In this document: positions 37,245 to 49,246 of the stretch, piece by piece
How the letters are laid out: each line of letters opens with the position of its first letter
How positions within the stretch are numbered: the first letter of the stretch is position 1
Assembly: GCA_020438845.1 (NCBI GenBank)
Contig: JAGQTV010000044.1
Coordinates: forward strand, 1-64,000
Length of the DNA: 64,000 nucleotides
Direction of reading: 5' to 3'
Source: Mycobacterium sp.
GTDB taxonomy: Bacteria > Actinomycetota > Actinomycetes > Mycobacteriales > Mycobacteriaceae
The notes under the pieces: model-generated
The model's input: the letters and a program-made list of their open reading frames with translations, nothing else
What the model was told of the DNA's origin: nothing
The model's database searches: none
Translations under genes and position numbers: made by a program

Positions 37245-38114
37245 GTGTCCTTCCCCGAGCGCTCCACCACGCCGGTTGTGTCGAGCGGCCGCCTGCTTCT
37301 CGGCGCCACACCGCTGGGCCGGCCGGCAGACGCATCGAGGCGCCTGATCGATGCGCTGTCCTCGGCCGACGTCATCGCGGCCGAGGACACCCGACGGGTC
37401 CGCACCCTGGCACAGGCGCTGGGAGTGAAGATCGGCGGGCGGGTGGTCAGCCTGTTCGACGCGAACGAGGCGACGCGGGTGGCCGGCCTTGTCGAGGAGC
37501 TCGCCTCGGGGGCAACCGTGCTGGTGGTCAGCGACGCCGGCATGCCGCTGATCAACGACCCCGGCTACCGGTTGGTGACCGCAGCCATCGAAGCCGGGTG
37601 GCCGGTTAGTTGCCTGCCCGGCCCGTCGGCGGTGACTACCGCACTGGCGGTCTCCGGTCTGCCCGCGGACCGGTTCTGTTTCGAAGGTTTCCCACCGCGT
37701 AAACACTCCGCGCGGCGGGGATGGCTGGCCGGACTGGCCGCCGAGCCGCGCACGGTGGTGTTCTTCGAGTCACCGCGGCGGCTGGCCGACTGCCTGCGCG
37801 ACGCCTGCGACGAGCTGGGCCCGCAGCGCCGGGCTGTGGTGTGCCGGGAGCTGACAAAGGTGCACGAGGAGGTTCGCCGCGGCACCCTCGCCGAACTTGC
37901 CGACTGGGCGTCCGACGGTGTCCTGGGCGAAATCACCGTGGTCCTGGCCGGTGCCACTCCGAAGGCTGATGTGGACGCTTTGGTGGCCGAGGTCGAGGTG
38001 TTGGTGATGGACGGGATGCGGGTCAAGGACGCCTGCGCGGCTGTGGTCGCCGTCCACCCCGGGGCGCCGTCACGGCGTGATCTCTACGACGCGGTGCTGC
38101 GGTCACGAGGGTGA
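37245..38114 (+). CDS. rsmI: 16S rRNA (cytidine1402-2'-O)-methyltransferase
   Basis: 289 residues. LLLGATPLGRPADASRRL at the start, AEDTRRVRTL, and VVSDAGMPLINDPGYRLV (about 90-107) with the SAM-binding loop are hallmarks of RsmI. It methylates the ribose of C1402 in 16S rRNA, tuning decoding. Equals Rv1003. GTG start. The stop (38112-38114) lies in the first copy of a 17-bp duplication shared with the pabB end. Confidence 0.94.
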   Translation: MSFPERSTTPVVSSGRLLLGATPLGRPADASRRLIDALSSADVIAAEDTRRVRTLAQALGVKIGGRVVSLFDANEATRVAGLVEELASGATVLVVSDAGMPLINDPGYRLVTAAIEAGWPVSCLPGPSAVTTALAVSGLPADRFCFEGFPPRKHSARRGWLAGLAAEPRTVVFFESPRRLADCLRDACDELGPQRRAVVCRELTKVHEEVRRGTLAELADWASDGVLGEITVVLAGATPKADVDALVAEVEVLVMDGMRVKDACAAVVAVHPGAPSRRDLYDAVLRSRG

Positions 38115-38134
38115 GGGGGTCACGAGGGTGAGGG
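38101..38134. repeat. 17-bp tandem duplication across two convergent stop codons
   Basis: GGTCACGAGGGTGAGG at 38101-38116 and again at 38118-38133, period 17. Each copy holds TGA (plus) and TCA (minus). The rsmI stop lies in copy 1 and the pabB stop (38120-38122) in copy 2. Confidence 0.88.
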
Positions 38135-39364
38135 CCGGCCCCCCGGAATCGGTGGGGCCCCCAGAATCGGCGCTGCCTTGTGCAGGCATTCCTGCCACTC
38201 GGCATCCGGTTCGGAGTCGGCTGTGATTCCGCCGCCGACGCCCAGTACCGCAGTGCCGTCGGCGGCGAACTCCACGGTGCGAATCGCCACGTTGAGCTCG
38301 CAGCCGGCGACTGGCGAGGCCAGTCCGACGGTGCCGCAGTAGACGCCGCGCCGCCTGGTTTCCCACTGGGAAAGCAATTGCTGTGCTCTGGCTTTGGGTG
38401 TGCCGGTGACCGAGGCGGGCGGAAAGGTTGCCCGCAGCAGTTCGGCGGCCGACACGTCGACCGCCACCTGGGCGGCCACCGTCGACACCAGATGCCAGAC
38501 TCCGGGCGCGCGTTTCACCGTCAGCAACTCCGGAACGGTCACCGACCCGATCTGAGCCACCCGGCTCAGGTCGTTGCGAACCAGGTCGACGATCATGACG
38601 TTCTCGGCGACGTCCTTGGTCGAGGCGCGCAGTTCATCGGGATCGGCGTGCAGGGGGAGAGTGCCCTTGATGGGGCAGGAACTGACCTCCGTTCCGGCCC
38701 GGCGCAGGAACAGTTCGGGAGACAGCGAGGCGATTGCGCCCCAGTCGCCGGCCAGGAACGCGGCGCGCGCGGGAGCCAGGCGGGCCACCGTGTCGGCGAA
38801 GAAGTCCAGCGGCGAGCCGGTGACAGTGCCGGCGTACTGCGTGCACACGCACGCCTGGTAGACCTCTCCTGCGCCGATTGCCTCCAGGCAGGCCAGCACT
38901 CCGGCTCGGTGATCGTCGAAGTCGGGCTCTCGCCAGGCGATTTCGCAGTCCTGTCGGGCGGGTGTGGTTTCCAGGGCCGCGGTCAGCCAGCCGGGCGGCG
39001 GCACCCCGGCGAGATTCTCGTACCACCAGCAGCCGTCGCCGTCGAGTCGCAGCACGCTGTCGGTCCAGCCGCCGGCGGCCTCGGGAACCCGGGGCGGTGT
39101 GCCGTCGGCGGCGGCGTCCGGGTAGGACAGGTAGCCGATCCAACCACCGCCCACCGCGCCGGTCCGATCGCCCGGGGTGACGTCGAAAACCTCGGCCGGG
39201 TCGACTGGACGCACGTCCACGCTCGGGGCGATCACCGCGGCCGAACCGAACCAGTCGCCGATGAGGGCGGCCGGCGGCGGCAGACCTTCGCGGCGGGCCC
39301 CGGCGGCGATCGCACGCAACACATCAGCGGCGGGACCCAGCCCGCTGAACCGGTCAGCCCGCAT
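38120..39364 (-). CDS. pabB: Aminodeoxychorismate synthase component I
   Basis: 414 residues. Chorismate-binding enzyme motifs: SCPIKGTLPLH, FPPASVTGTPKARA and GTVGLASPVAGCELNVAIRT. It makes 4-amino-4-deoxychorismate, a folate precursor. The N-terminal half is shorter than in anthranilate synthase TrpE, as in Rv1005c. ATG 39364. Lies 16 bp downstream of metG on the same strand, so probably cotranscribed. Confidence 0.93.
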   Translation of the reverse strand: MRADRFSGLGPAADVLRAIAAGARREGLPPPAALIGDWFGSAAVIAPSVDVRPVDPAEVFDVTPGDRTGAVGGGWIGYLSYPDAAADGTPPRVPEAAGGWTDSVLRLDGDGCWWYENLAGVPPPGWLTAALETTPARQDCEIAWREPDFDDHRAGVLACLEAIGAGEVYQACVCTQYAGTVTGSPLDFFADTVARLAPARAAFLAGDWGAIASLSPELFLRRAGTEVSSCPIKGTLPLHADPDELRASTKDVAENVMIVDLVRNDLSRVAQIGSVTVPELLTVKRAPGVWHLVSTVAAQVAVDVSAAELLRATFPPASVTGTPKARAQQLLSQWETRRRGVYCGTVGLASPVAGCELNVAIRTVEFAADGTAVLGVGGGITADSEPDAEWQECLHKAAPILGAPPIPGGRPSPS

Positions 39365-39380
39365 CAGGTGCGCCCGACGG

Positions 39381-40949
39381 TCAGGGGGTCTCGAGCGGGG
39401 CGCGCGGAGCCTCGTAGCGCGGGAACACCCCCGCCGGAGTGGGCAGACTGGTGCCCGGGGCCAACCGGGTTCCCAGCGCCGTGAAGTCGCGCCGGTCCTC
39501 GGGCTGGCCCAGCAGGTCGAGCAGTCGGGCGGCCGAAGCCGGCATCACCGGCGCCACGAGCACCGCGGCGACCCGAACTGCCTCCAGCGTCGTGTAGAGG
39601 ACCGTGCGGAACCGCACCTGGTCGGCCTCCGACTCCGACTTGCGCAGCACCCACGGCTCCTGGGCCGAGAAATATCGGTTGGCCGCTCCCAGCATCAGCC
39701 AGATGGCTTCCAGCGCCAGGTGCATGGCCTGCTCGTCGAAAGCTGCGCGTACCCGCTCGTACAGCCCGTCGGCCAAGGCAAGCAACTCGGCATCGGCGGT
39801 GGTGAACTCACCCGGCTGAGGGACCACACCGCCGAGGTTCTTGTTCACCATCGACAGCGACCGCTGCGCCAGGTTGCCGAATTCGTTGGCGAGGTCGGTG
39901 TTGATCCGGCCGATGATCCCCTCCTCGCTGTAGCTGCCGTCCTGGCCGAACGGCACCTCCCGCAGCAGGAAGTAGCGGACCTGGTCTACGCCGAACGTCT
40001 CCACCAGCGCCACCGGGTCGACGACGTTGCCGATCGACTTGCTCATCTTCTCGCCGCGGTTGTAGAGGAACCCGTGCGCAAAAACCCGGCGTGGCAACGG
40101 GATTCCCGCCGACATCAGGAAGGCCGGCCAGTACACGGTGTGGAACCGGATGATGTCCTTACCGATCATGTGCAGGTCCGCAGGCCAATACCGCTGATAA
40201 AGCTCTGATTCGGTGTCCGGGAAACCGGCCCCCGTCAGGTAGTTGGTCAGTGCATCGACCCACACGTACATCACGTGCTCGGGGTCGTCCGGCACCGGCA
40301 CGCCCCAATCGAACGACGTTCGCGAGATCGACAGGTCGCGCAGCCCGCCGGAGACGAAGCTGACCACCTCGTTGCGGCGGACCTCCGGGGCAATGAAATC
40401 CGGATTGGCGGCGTAATGCGCGAGCAGCGGTTCGGCATAGGCCGACAGCCGGAAGAAGTAGGTCTGCTCCTCGGTCCAACTGACCGGGGTGCCGGTTTCA
40501 GTGGCCACCCTGTTGCCGTCGTCGCCCACGGTGGTCTCGGCCTCCGTGAAGAACCGCTCGTCGCGCACCGAGTACCAGCCTGAGTAGCTGTCCAGGTAGA
40601 TGTCGCCGCGGTCGGCCATCCGCTGCCAGATCGCCTTCGATGCCGCGTAGTGGTCGGGGTCGGTGGTGCGGATGAACCGGTCGAAGGAGACGTTGAGCAG
40701 TTTGTCCAGTCGCTCGAACGCATCGGAGTTGCGCCGCGCCAGTTCGGCCGTGGGGATCCCCTCCGCGGCGGCGGTCTGTGCCATCTTCAGGCCGTGCTCG
40801 TCGGTGCCGGTCAGGAATCGCACATCGAAACCGTCGAGTCGCTTGAAGCGGGCGATCGCATCGGTGGCGACGTATTCGTAGGCATGCCCGACATGCGGTG
40901 CGCCATTGGGATAGGCGATCGCGGTGGTCACATAGAACGGCTGGCTCAT
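39381..40949 (-). CDS. metG: Methionyl-tRNA synthetase
   Basis: 522 residues. HIGH motif as HVGH in [14 protein letters not shown] (about 14-27), the KMSKS motif in [11 protein letters not shown] at about 308, and no four-Cys zinc knuckle, so the short bacterial class as in Rv1007c (metS). Charges tRNA-Met. ATG 40949, 25 bp from the divergent tatD gene. Confidence 0.97.
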   Translation of the reverse strand: MSQPFYVTTAIAYPNGAPHVGHAYEYVATDAIARFKRLDGFDVRFLTGTDEHGLKMAQTAAAEGIPTAELARRNSDAFERLDKLLNVSFDRFIRTTDPDHYAASKAIWQRMADRGDIYLDSYSGWYSVRDERFFTEAETTVGDDGNRVATETGTPVSWTEEQTYFFRLSAYAEPLLAHYAANPDFIAPEVRRNEVVSFVSGGLRDLSISRTSFDWGVPVPDDPEHVMYVWVDALTNYLTGAGFPDTESELYQRYWPADLHMIGKDIIRFHTVYWPAFLMSAGIPLPRRVFAHGFLYNRGEKMSKSIGNVVDPVALVETFGVDQVRYFLLREVPFGQDGSYSEEGIIGRINTDLANEFGNLAQRSLSMVNKNLGGVVPQPGEFTTADAELLALADGLYERVRAAFDEQAMHLALEAIWLMLGAANRYFSAQEPWVLRKSESEADQVRFRTVLYTTLEAVRVAAVLVAPVMPASAARLLDLLGQPEDRRDFTALGTRLAPGTSLPTPAGVFPRYEAPRAPLETP

Positions 40950-40974
40950 TTCAGCTTCACCTTATTGTGTTGCG

Positions 40975-41799
40975 GTGAGTAAGCGACCGGCACCGCCGCC
41001 CCCGGAGCCCTTGGCCCCCTTGGTCGACGCCCACACCCACCTCGATGCCTGTGGGGCCCGCACCGCCGACGACGTGCGCGCGATCCTCGACCGCGCCGAA
41101 GCGGTCGGCGTTCAGGCAGCGGTCACCATCGCCGACGATCTGGACTCCGCGCGCTGGGTCGTCGACGCGGCCGGCTGGGACGACCGGGTGTACGCGGCGG
41201 TCGCACTGCACCCGACCCGTGCCCGACATCTCACCGACCACGCCCGCGCCGAGATCGCGAACCTGGCTACCGATCCCCGGGTGGTCGCGATCGGCGAGAC
41301 CGGCCTGGACCTGTACTGGCCCGGAAAGATCGACTGCGCCGATCCTGCCGTTCAACGTGAGGCTTTCGCCTGGCACATCGAACTGGCCAAGCGCACGGGT
41401 AAACCGTTGATGATCCACAACCGTGAAGCCGACACCGAGGTGCTCGACGTCCTGGCCGCCGAGGGCGCGCCGGACACCGTCATCTTCCACTGCTTCTCCT
41501 CCGGCCCGAAGATGGCCCGGGCCTGTCTGGACGCCGGCTGGGTCCTCAGCCTGTCCGGCACCGTGAGCTTCAAGAACGCCCACGACCTGCGCCAGGCCGC
41601 GACCTTGATCCCGCCTGGGCATCTGCTGGTCGAAACCGACGCGCCTTTCCTGACCCCGCATCCGTTCCGTGGCGCGCCCAACGAGCCGTACTGCCTGCCC
41701 TACACAGTGCGGGCGCTGGCCGAGTTGCTGGCGCGGCCCGCCGAAGAGGTGGCGCACGCCTCGTCTGACACCGCCAGGCGCGTCTACGGATTGCTCTGA
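40975..41799 (+). CDS. tatD: TatD-family DNase/metal-dependent hydrolase
   Basis: 274 residues. Metal-binding DAHTHLDACG (about 20-29), GETGLDLYW, MIHNREAD, HCFSSG and LVETDAPFLTP complete the TatD pattern. TatD enzymes are 3'-5' exonucleases acting on damaged DNA or RNA. Equals Rv1008. GTG start at 40975. Confidence 0.94.
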   Translation: MSKRPAPPPPEPLAPLVDAHTHLDACGARTADDVRAILDRAEAVGVQAAVTIADDLDSARWVVDAAGWDDRVYAAVALHPTRARHLTDHARAEIANLATDPRVVAIGETGLDLYWPGKIDCADPAVQREAFAWHIELAKRTGKPLMIHNREADTEVLDVLAAEGAPDTVIFHCFSSGPKMARACLDAGWVLSLSGTVSFKNAHDLRQAATLIPPGHLLVETDAPFLTPHPFRGAPNEPYCLPYTVRALAELLARPAEEVAHASSDTARRVYGLL

Positions 41800-41900
41800 G
41801 GCGTTGGTCTGGGGCATCGCAAACAGGTAAGGGTCTGGTGAGACCTCGACGGCTAGGTTGTCCTTAGCTCCACCGGTTCGTTACCGTCTTGTGATCGTGG

Positions 41901-41918
41901 CGGGGTGAAGTGCCCCCG
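41901..41918 (+). terminator. Terminator-like hairpin in the rpfB leader
   Basis: CGGGG-tgaagtgc-CCCCG followed by TTTGAG, 30 bp before the rpfB start. In M. tuberculosis the rpfB-ksgA-ispE leader is reported to act as an RNA switch with premature termination; this hairpin is a candidate for that element. The stem is only 5 bp, so the call is tentative. The whole leader region 41800-41947 holds no ORF. Confidence 0.45.
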
Positions 41919-41923
41919 TTTGA

Positions 41924-43060
<1,137 letters not shown>

Positions 43061-43069
43061 GGTCCCCTG

Positions 43070-44002
43070 GTGACCATCCGGTACCTCAGCCGAACCGAAA
43101 TCCGGGGCATCGCCCGGGAGCTCGATTTTCGGCCGAGGAAGTCGTTCGGTCAGAACTTCGTCCACGACGCCAACACGTTGCGCCGCATCGTTGCGGCCTC
43201 CGGTGTCGGCAAGCATGACCACGTGCTCGAGGTCGGTCCCGGTATGGGGTCGCTGACGCTTGCATTACTCGAACGGGGAGTGACGGTCACCGCCGTCGAG
43301 ATCGATGGGCAACTGGCCGAACGGCTGCCCCGGACCATCGCCGAGCACAGCACCAGCGAAGTCCACCGCCTCACCGTCCTGCACCGCGACGTCCTCGGGA
43401 TCGAGCAGGCCGACATCGACCCACCGCCGACCGCACTGGTGGCCAATCTGCCCTACAACATCGGCGTTCCGGCGCTGTTGCATCTGCTGGCCGAGTTTCC
43501 GTCGATCCGCACCGTGACGGTCATGGTCCAGGCCGAGGTCGCCGAGCGCCTGGCCGCCGAACCCGGTACCAAGGAGTACGGCGTACCCAGCGTGAAGGTG
43601 CGCTTCTACGGCGACGTGCGTCGCTGCGGTTCGGTGTCGCCGACTGTGTTCTGGCCCATCCCCAGGGTGTTCTCCGGACTGGTTCGCATCGATCGCTACG
43701 AGACTGCGCCGTGGCCGTCCGACCCGGTCTTCCGGAAGCAGGTCTTCGAACTGGTCGACACCGCCTTCGGGCAGCGTCGCAAGACGGCGCGCAACGTCTT
43801 CGCGGGGTGGGCCGGCTCGGGTAACGCCTCCGCCGAGATGCTGCTCGCGGCCAGCATCGATCCGGCCCGCCGGGGCGAGACTTTGACCGTTGCCGACTTC
43901 GTCCGGCTGCTGCAGCGATCCGGCCGGCCGGTCGTAACCGCTGCTGCGGAGCACGCCGAAGATGGTGCCAAAGAGCCCGGGGAACCCGCCGGAGTGCTCT
44001 GA
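43070..44002 (+). CDS. ksgA: 16S rRNA dimethyladenosine transferase
   Basis: 310 residues. [14 protein letters not shown] (about 24-37), SAM motif [14 protein letters not shown] and catalytic NLPYN (about 126-130). Dimethylates A1518 and A1519 of 16S rRNA during small-subunit maturation; loss gives kasugamycin resistance. GTG 43070 is 9 bp after the rpfB stop. Equals Rv1010. Confidence 0.95.
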   Translation: MTIRYLSRTEIRGIARELDFRPRKSFGQNFVHDANTLRRIVAASGVGKHDHVLEVGPGMGSLTLALLERGVTVTAVEIDGQLAERLPRTIAEHSTSEVHRLTVLHRDVLGIEQADIDPPPTALVANLPYNIGVPALLHLLAEFPSIRTVTVMVQAEVAERLAAEPGTKEYGVPSVKVRFYGDVRRCGSVSPTVFWPIPRVFSGLVRIDRYETAPWPSDPVFRKQVFELVDTAFGQRRKTARNVFAGWAGSGNASAEMLLAASIDPARRGETLTVADFVRLLQRSGRPVVTAAAEHAEDGAKEPGEPAGVL

Positions 44003-44020
44003 CCCGGTTACCCTCGTGCG

Positions 44021-44959
44021 GTGTCACCCTTTAACGGAAACACCGCCGCGGATTGGGAGCCAACCGGCTCGGTGACCGTCCGGGCGCCGGGCAAGGTCAA
44101 CCTGTACCTCGGCGTGGGTGACCGTCGAGCCGACGGTTACCACGAGCTGGCCACTGTTTTTCACGCCGTGTCCCTGGCCGATGACGTCACCGTCCGCGAC
44201 GCCGACGTGCTGTCGCTGCGGGTGGTCGGGGAGGGGGCCGACACGGTACCGACCGACGAGCGCAACCTGGCCTGGCAGGCCGCCGAATTGATGGCCGAAC
44301 ATGTCGGGCGTGCTCCTGACGTGGCGATCACTCTCGACAAGTCGATCCCGGTGGCCGGCGGGATGGCCGGCGGCAGTGCTGACGCCGCCGCCGTGTTGGT
44401 CGGTCTCAACGAGCTGTGGGGGCTCGGTGTACCGCGCCGGGACCTGCATGGGATGGCGGCTGAATTGGGCAGTGACGTTCCGTTCGTGCTGCACGGCGGA
44501 ACCGCTCTGGGCACTGGCCGTGGCGAGGAACTGACCACGGTTCTGGCCCGCAGCACCTTCCACTGGGCGCTGGCGTTCGGCGCCGAGGGGCTCTCGACGG
44601 CGCAGGTGTATGCCGAGATCGACCGGTTGCGGTCCGGCGGCAATCCTCCGCGCCTGGAGGACCCGGAACCGCTGCTGAGCGCGTTGTCCGCCGGCGACCC
44701 GCACCGGCTGGCCCCGCTGCTGGGCAATGACCTGCAGCCGGCTGCGCTGAGCCTGGAGCCGGAACTGCGTCGGACGCTGCGGGCCGGGGTCGAGGCCGGA
44801 GCGCTGGCCGGGCTCGTCTCGGGCTCCGGGCCGACGTGTGCGTTCCTGTGCTCATCGGCGGAATCCGCGGTTGCCGTGAGCGCAGAGCTGGCTGGGGCGG
44901 GCGTCTGCCGGACAGTCCGGGTGGCCAGCGGACCTGTCCACGGCGCCCGGGTGGTGTGA
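44021..44959 (+). CDS. ispE: 4-diphosphocytidyl-2-C-methyl-D-erythritol kinase
   Basis: 312 residues. [20 protein letters not shown] (about 24-43) and the GHMP ATP loop [19 protein letters not shown] (about 110-128). Phosphorylates CDP-ME in the MEP isoprenoid pathway. GTG 44021, 18 bp after ksgA. Equals Rv1011. Confidence 0.95.
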   Translation: MSPFNGNTAADWEPTGSVTVRAPGKVNLYLGVGDRRADGYHELATVFHAVSLADDVTVRDADVLSLRVVGEGADTVPTDERNLAWQAAELMAEHVGRAPDVAITLDKSIPVAGGMAGGSADAAAVLVGLNELWGLGVPRRDLHGMAAELGSDVPFVLHGGTALGTGRGEELTTVLARSTFHWALAFGAEGLSTAQVYAEIDRLRSGGNPPRLEDPEPLLSALSAGDPHRLAPLLGNDLQPAALSLEPELRRTLRAGVEAGALAGLVSGSGPTCAFLCSSAESAVAVSAELAGAGVCRTVRVASGPVHGARVV

Positions 44960-45009
44960 CGCCTTCGCTGCACTGCCGGCGGAGACACACCGACAAACCG
45001 CTGCAGGGT

Positions 45010-45038
45010 TTGGCGAAAAGTTAAGGGAAGTTTAAGAT
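45010..45038 (+). promoter_or_regulatory. SigA-type promoter upstream of the FAAL gene
   Basis: TTGGCG (45010-45015), 17 bp, TAAGAT (45033-45038). It would give a leader of about 210 nt before GTG 45259. Within the leader ATG 45227 opens a 12-codon frame ([12 protein letters not shown]) whose stop overlaps the FAAL start, so a short upstream ORF could affect translation. No other gene is convincing in 44960-45258. Confidence 0.55.
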
Positions 45039-45258
45039 GGGCTCCGGTGATCACCAATGGCCGGTTTCCGCGCGCCAGCGGATTGCCCACCCGGACTCGA
45101 GGTGGGCAGCAGTGCGGCGGCTATGGCACGTCACCGAAGCGCAACGCATCACCCTTTAGAGACCCGAAAGCTCTTGTTTTGTCCGGGCGCGCCGCCTTTG
45201 CGACGGGCGTCGGCGGGCGGAGCATGAAATTGTCGCGCCGGACGCCGAGGAGGTCGTC

Positions 45259-46896
45259 GTGAGCCGTTTCACCGACAAGATGTTTCATAATGCCCGGACC
45301 AGCACAAAGGGCATGGTCACAGGGGAGCCGCACGAGCCGGTGCGGCATACCTGGGGCGAGGTGCACGAGCGGGCCCGGCGCATCGCCGGCGGCCTGGCAG
45401 CTGCCGGAGTCGGGCACGGGGACGCCGTCGGTGTGCTCGCCGGCGCACCGGTCGAGATCGCCCCGACTGCACAGGCGCTGTGGATCCGCGGCGCCAGCCT
45501 CACCATGTTGCACCAGCCGACTCCGCGAACGGACCTGGTGGTGTGGGCACAGGACACCACCAACGTCATCGACATGATCGAGGCCAAGGCCGTTGTCATC
45601 TCCGACCCGTTCCTGGCTGCCGCCCCGGTGCTGGCCGAGCGTGGGGTGAAGGTACTCACGGTCGAGGAACTGCTGACCGCGGAACCGATCGACCCGGTGG
45701 AGACCGGCGAGGACGACGTCGCGCTGATGCAATTGACGTCGGGTTCGACAGGGTCTCCCAAGGCCGTCGTCATCACCCACCGCAACATCTACTCCAACGC
45801 GGAGGCGATGTTCGTCGGCGCGCAGTACGACACCGACAACGACGTCATGGTGAGCTGGCTGCCCTGTTTCCACGACATGGGGATGGTGGGCTTCCTGACT
45901 ATCCCGATGTATTTCGGTGCCGAGTTGGTCAAGGTCACCCCGCTGGACTTCCTGCGCGACACGCTGCTGTGGGCCAAGCTGATCGACAAGTACAAGGGCA
46001 CGATGACCGCTGCGCCCAACTTCGCCTACGCGCTGTTCGGCAAGCGACTGCGCCGGCAGGCCAAGCCCGGCGATTTCGATCTGTCCACCTTGCGTTTCGC
46101 GTTGTCCGGTGCCGAGCCGGTGGACCCGGCCGACGTCGAGGACCTGCTGGAGGCGGGCAAGCCGTTCGGCCTGCGCCCGGACGCGATCCTGCCGGCTTAC
46201 GGCATGGCCGAGACCACCCTGGCGGTGTCGTTCTCCGCCTGCGGTGCGGGTCTGGTAGTCGATGAGGTCGACGCCGACCTGCTGGCGGCGTTGCGCCGGG
46301 CGGTGCCGGCCACCAAGGGCAATGTTCGCCGGTTGGCCACCCTGGGCCCGTTGCTGCAGGACCTCGAGGCCCGTATCGTCGACGAGGACGGCAACGTCCG
46401 CCCCAGCCGCGGGGTTGGTGTCATTGAACTTCGGGGCGAGTCGTTGACCCCGGGGTACGTCACGATGGGCGGGTTCGTCTCGGCACAGGACGAGAACGGT
46501 TGGTACGACACCGGTGACTTGGGCTACCTCACCGAGCAGGGCCACGTCGTGGTCTGCGGCCGGGTCAAGGACGTCATCATCATGGCCGGGCGCAATGTCT
46601 ACCCCACCGATATCGAGCGCGCCGCCGGCCGCGTCGAGGGCGTGCGCCCCGGCTGCGCAGTCGCGGTCCGACTCGACGCCGGTCATTCGCGGGAGACCTT
46701 CGCGGTCGCGGTGGAGTCCAACGACTGGGAAGACCAAGCCGAGGTGCGCCGGATCGAACACGACGTCGCCCACGAGGTTGTCAGCGAGGTCGGTGTGCGG
46801 CCCCGCAACGTCGTCGTGCTCGGTCCGGGCACCATCCCGAAGACGCCGTCCGGCAAGCTGCGGAGGGCGAACTCGGTGTCGCTTGTCGCCGGATGA
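45259..46896 (+). CDS. Fatty acyl-AMP ligase / acyl-CoA synthetase (Rv1013 / pks16-like)
   Basis: 545 residues. ANL-superfamily adenylation motifs: [16 protein letters not shown] (about 157-172), [12 protein letters not shown] and the C-terminal [26 protein letters not shown]. FAALs activate fatty acids as acyl-AMP for transfer to carrier proteins. Despite the old name pks16 it has no PKS domains. GAGGAGG lies 5 nt before GTG 45259. Confidence 0.92.
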   Translation: MSRFTDKMFHNARTSTKGMVTGEPHEPVRHTWGEVHERARRIAGGLAAAGVGHGDAVGVLAGAPVEIAPTAQALWIRGASLTMLHQPTPRTDLVVWAQDTTNVIDMIEAKAVVISDPFLAAAPVLAERGVKVLTVEELLTAEPIDPVETGEDDVALMQLTSGSTGSPKAVVITHRNIYSNAEAMFVGAQYDTDNDVMVSWLPCFHDMGMVGFLTIPMYFGAELVKVTPLDFLRDTLLWAKLIDKYKGTMTAAPNFAYALFGKRLRRQAKPGDFDLSTLRFALSGAEPVDPADVEDLLEAGKPFGLRPDAILPAYGMAETTLAVSFSACGAGLVVDEVDADLLAALRRAVPATKGNVRRLATLGPLLQDLEARIVDEDGNVRPSRGVGVIELRGESLTPGYVTMGGFVSAQDENGWYDTGDLGYLTEQGHVVVCGRVKDVIIMAGRNVYPTDIERAAGRVEGVRPGCAVAVRLDAGHSRETFAVAVESNDWEDQAEVRRIEHDVAHEVVSEVGVRPRNVVVLGPGTIPKTPSGKLRRANSVSLVAG

Positions 46897-46951
46897 GCGT
46901 CGCTGCTGATGAAGGCTCGATTGGCTGAGCGCGGGGCTCGACTCCAGGGCC

Positions 46952-47530
46952 TCAAACCCAGGCGTGAACCTGATTCTGCGCTGCCTCCAGGCCCAGCTCT
47001 ATCAGCAACTCGGTGGCGTCGGCAGCCTGTGCGCAGATAGTCGGCACCTCGGCCCGTTCGGCGGAGTTGAAGTTCTCCAGCACGAAGTCCGCCGGTTCCT
47101 TGCGGCCCGGCGGCCGTCCGATTCCAATGCGCACGCGCTGAAACGCCTTGGTGCCCATCGCGTTGGCGATCGACCGCAGCCCGTTGTGGCCGCCCTCGCC
47201 GCCACCCTGCTTCAGCCTGATCCTGCCGAAGTCGATGTCGAGTTCGTCGTGGATGACGATCATGTCGGTGGGACGCACCGAATAGAACTTCGCCAACGGC
47301 CCGATCTGGCTGCCGGACTCGTTCATGTAGCTGCGCGGCTTCGCCAGGACGACGGGTCGCTGCGCCAGCATGCCGGTGACGATCTCGGCCCCGGAACGTT
47401 TGTGCACCTTGAACTTCGCCCCGACCCGTTCTGCCAATAAGTCGGCCACCATGAACCCGATGTTGTGGCGGTTCTTGGCGTACTTCGGGCCGGGGTTGCC
47501 CAGGCCGACAATCAGCAGCGGCTCGGCCAC
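46952..47530 (-). CDS. pth: Peptidyl-tRNA hydrolase
   Basis: 192 residues. [20 protein letters not shown] at the N-terminus with catalytic His in RHNIG (about 22), and the [18 protein letters not shown] region. Frees tRNA from stalled peptidyl-tRNA. Six bp downstream of rplY. Equals Rv1014c. Confidence 0.96.
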   Translation of the reverse strand: MAEPLLIVGLGNPGPKYAKNRHNIGFMVADLLAERVGAKFKVHKRSGAEIVTGMLAQRPVVLAKPRSYMNESGSQIGPLAKFYSVRPTDMIVIHDELDIDFGRIRLKQGGGEGGHNGLRSIANAMGTKAFQRVRIGIGRPPGRKEPADFVLENFNSAERAEVPTICAQAADATELLIELGLEAAQNQVHAWV

Positions 47531-47536
47531 GAGCGG

Positions 47537-48202
47537 TTACTCGGCCTCGGCCGAGCCTTCGGCTTCGGCCTGCTCGCCTTCGGCTCCAGCCTCCTCGCCC
47601 TCGGCTTCGCCCTCCTCGCCGGAGCCTTCGGTGTCCAGGTCCTCGGCAGTCGGGGCGGCAACCACATTGACCACCAGCGTCTCCGGGTCGCTGACCAGAG
47701 TCACGCCGTTGGGCAGTTCGATCTCGCTCGCGAGGATCTGGGTACCCTCTTCGACGCCCTCGACCGACACCGTCAGACTTTCCGGAATGGACAGCGCCTC
47801 GGCCTCGATTTCGATGGTGCTGGCGTCCTGGGTGACCAGGGTGCCTGAGGCGGCCTCGCCCTCGACGACGACGTTGACGGCGACGGTCACCTTCTCGCCC
47901 CTGCGGACGATGATCAAATCGGCGTGGGTGATGGTCCGCTTGATCGGGTGCATCACGATCGCCTTGGTCAGCGCCAGTTGCTCCTTGCCGCTGATGTCCA
48001 GGCTCAGCACCGCGTTGGTGCCGGAATGGCGCAGCACGGCCGCGAAGTCATGAGCATCGAGTTCCAGGTGCTGAGGATCGCTGCCGTGGCCGTAGAGAAC
48101 CACTGGCACCTTGCCGTTGCGGCGGGCCTGCCGAGAAGCGCCCTTGCCGGTCCGGGTGCGGACCTCGACGGTGAGCTTGTTGGTAACGGCACCTTTGGCC
48201 AT
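47537..48202 (-). CDS. rplY: 50S ribosomal protein L25/general stress protein Ctc
   Basis: 221 residues from ATG 48202 (AGGAG upstream). An L25 domain that binds 5S rRNA (about 10-95), a TL5-type C-terminal domain and a highly acidic Glu/Ala tail (about 192-221), which actinobacterial L25 proteins commonly carry. An upstream extension to 48319 lacks a ribosome site. Cotranscribed with pth. Confidence 0.95.
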   Translation of the reverse strand: MAKGAVTNKLTVEVRTRTGKGASRQARRNGKVPVVLYGHGSDPQHLELDAHDFAAVLRHSGTNAVLSLDISGKEQLALTKAIVMHPIKRTITHADLIIVRRGEKVTVAVNVVVEGEAASGTLVTQDASTIEIEAEALSIPESLTVSVEGVEEGTQILASEIELPNGVTLVSDPETLVVNVVAAPTAEDLDTEGSGEEGEAEGEEAGAEGEQAEAEGSAEAE

Positions 48203-48343
48203 CGGGAATCTCCTGCCTTCTGCTGGGGTTCGTACCGCGCGGCGGAGGGCATGAGGGCTCTTGCGTGAACTTGTGAAGTTCCGAAGAGCGAGCCTCGTCG
48301 ATAACGGTAGCCAGACCACCCTCGCCGTGACGCGGTCTACAGG

Positions 48344-49225
48344 CTAGCCGATGGACCTCGAGAGCGGAAATTCCACGCCGGTGAGCTGCTCGGACAGGGT
48401 CCACAAGCCCCGGGCCGTCTTGGCGTCGTGGGCAAGCGGCCCGCGCCACACCGGCCCCACCGGCCCCCGCATGCCGAACCTCGGACCGATGAAGCTGTCG
48501 CCGGGCAGGTCTTCGGAGGCGGCAAAGAGCGTCGGTGTCGCGCCGTACTCGGCGCTGGTGCCCGCCACCATGTTCGTCATCGCCCAGAAGCGTGTTCCCA
48601 GCGCGTTGCCGGTATGCCCCTGCAGGTTGGTCGCCGAGTAGCCCGGATGGGCCGCGTGGGCTTTCAACGGCGACCCGGCTTCGGTCAGGCGGCGTTGCAG
48701 TTCGCTGGTGAAGAGCAGGTTCGCCAGCTTGGATTGGCCGTAGGCGGGCCAAGCCAGGTACGGACGGGCCTTCCAGTTCAGGTCCCGCAGGCTGATCCAG
48801 CCGGTCAGATGCATGATGGAGGACACCGTCACCACCCGGTCACGCAGCTTGGGCAGCAGCAGATTGGTCAGTGCGAAGTGCCCGAGATGGTTGGTGCCGA
48901 TCTGGCTTTCGAAGCCGTCGCTGGTAAGGGAGTAGGGGACGGCCATGATGCCGGCGTTGTTGATCAGCACATCTAGTGCCTCGACCCCGTCGGCGAACTC
49001 GCGGACCGAGGCCAGATCCTGCAGATCCAGGCGGCGCACCTGTACTTCGCCGGTCATGCCTGCGGCCGCGGCGTCCCCCTTTCCGGTGTTGCGGCAGGCC
49101 AGGATGACCTGGGCGCCAACCCGGGCGAGTTCACGCGCGGTCACCAGTCCCAGACCGCTGTTGGCGCCGGTGACGACGACGGTGCGGCCGGCGAACGAGG
49201 GGAGATCGGCTGAAGTCCAACTCAT
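48344..49225 (-). CDS. Short-chain dehydrogenase/reductase, retinol-dehydrogenase-like
   Basis: 293 residues from ATG 49225 (TTG 49234 possible). NAD(P) motif VVVTGANSGLGLVT (TGxxxGxG), NNAG in LDVLINNAGIMAVP, catalytic Ser in VSSIMH and YGQSK. The substrate is unknown. In M. tuberculosis lpqT and rplY are neighbours; this gene lies between them here. It follows lpqT's end by 21 bp on the same strand, though lpqT is transcribed from upstream, so all may share the glmU-prsA-lpqT transcript. Confidence 0.88.
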   Translation of the reverse strand: MSWTSADLPSFAGRTVVVTGANSGLGLVTARELARVGAQVILACRNTGKGDAAAAGMTGEVQVRRLDLQDLASVREFADGVEALDVLINNAGIMAVPYSLTSDGFESQIGTNHLGHFALTNLLLPKLRDRVVTVSSIMHLTGWISLRDLNWKARPYLAWPAYGQSKLANLLFTSELQRRLTEAGSPLKAHAAHPGYSATNLQGHTGNALGTRFWAMTNMVAGTSAEYGATPTLFAASEDLPGDSFIGPRFGMRGPVGPVWRGPLAHDAKTARGLWTLSEQLTGVEFPLSRSIG

Positions 49226-49246
49226 GGCGTCCAACCTACGCGGCGC

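Noticed and set aside
41862-41873. CCTTAGCTCCAC before rpfB, resembling the tRNA-Ala 3' end
   Set aside because: Only 12 bases match and there is no tRNA structure or island next to it; likely chance.
45047-45262. 71-codon frame upstream of the FAAL gene
   Set aside because: Its start falls just after the predicted promoter, composition is unconvincing and there is no ribosome site; only its last 12 codons might serve as an upstream ORF.
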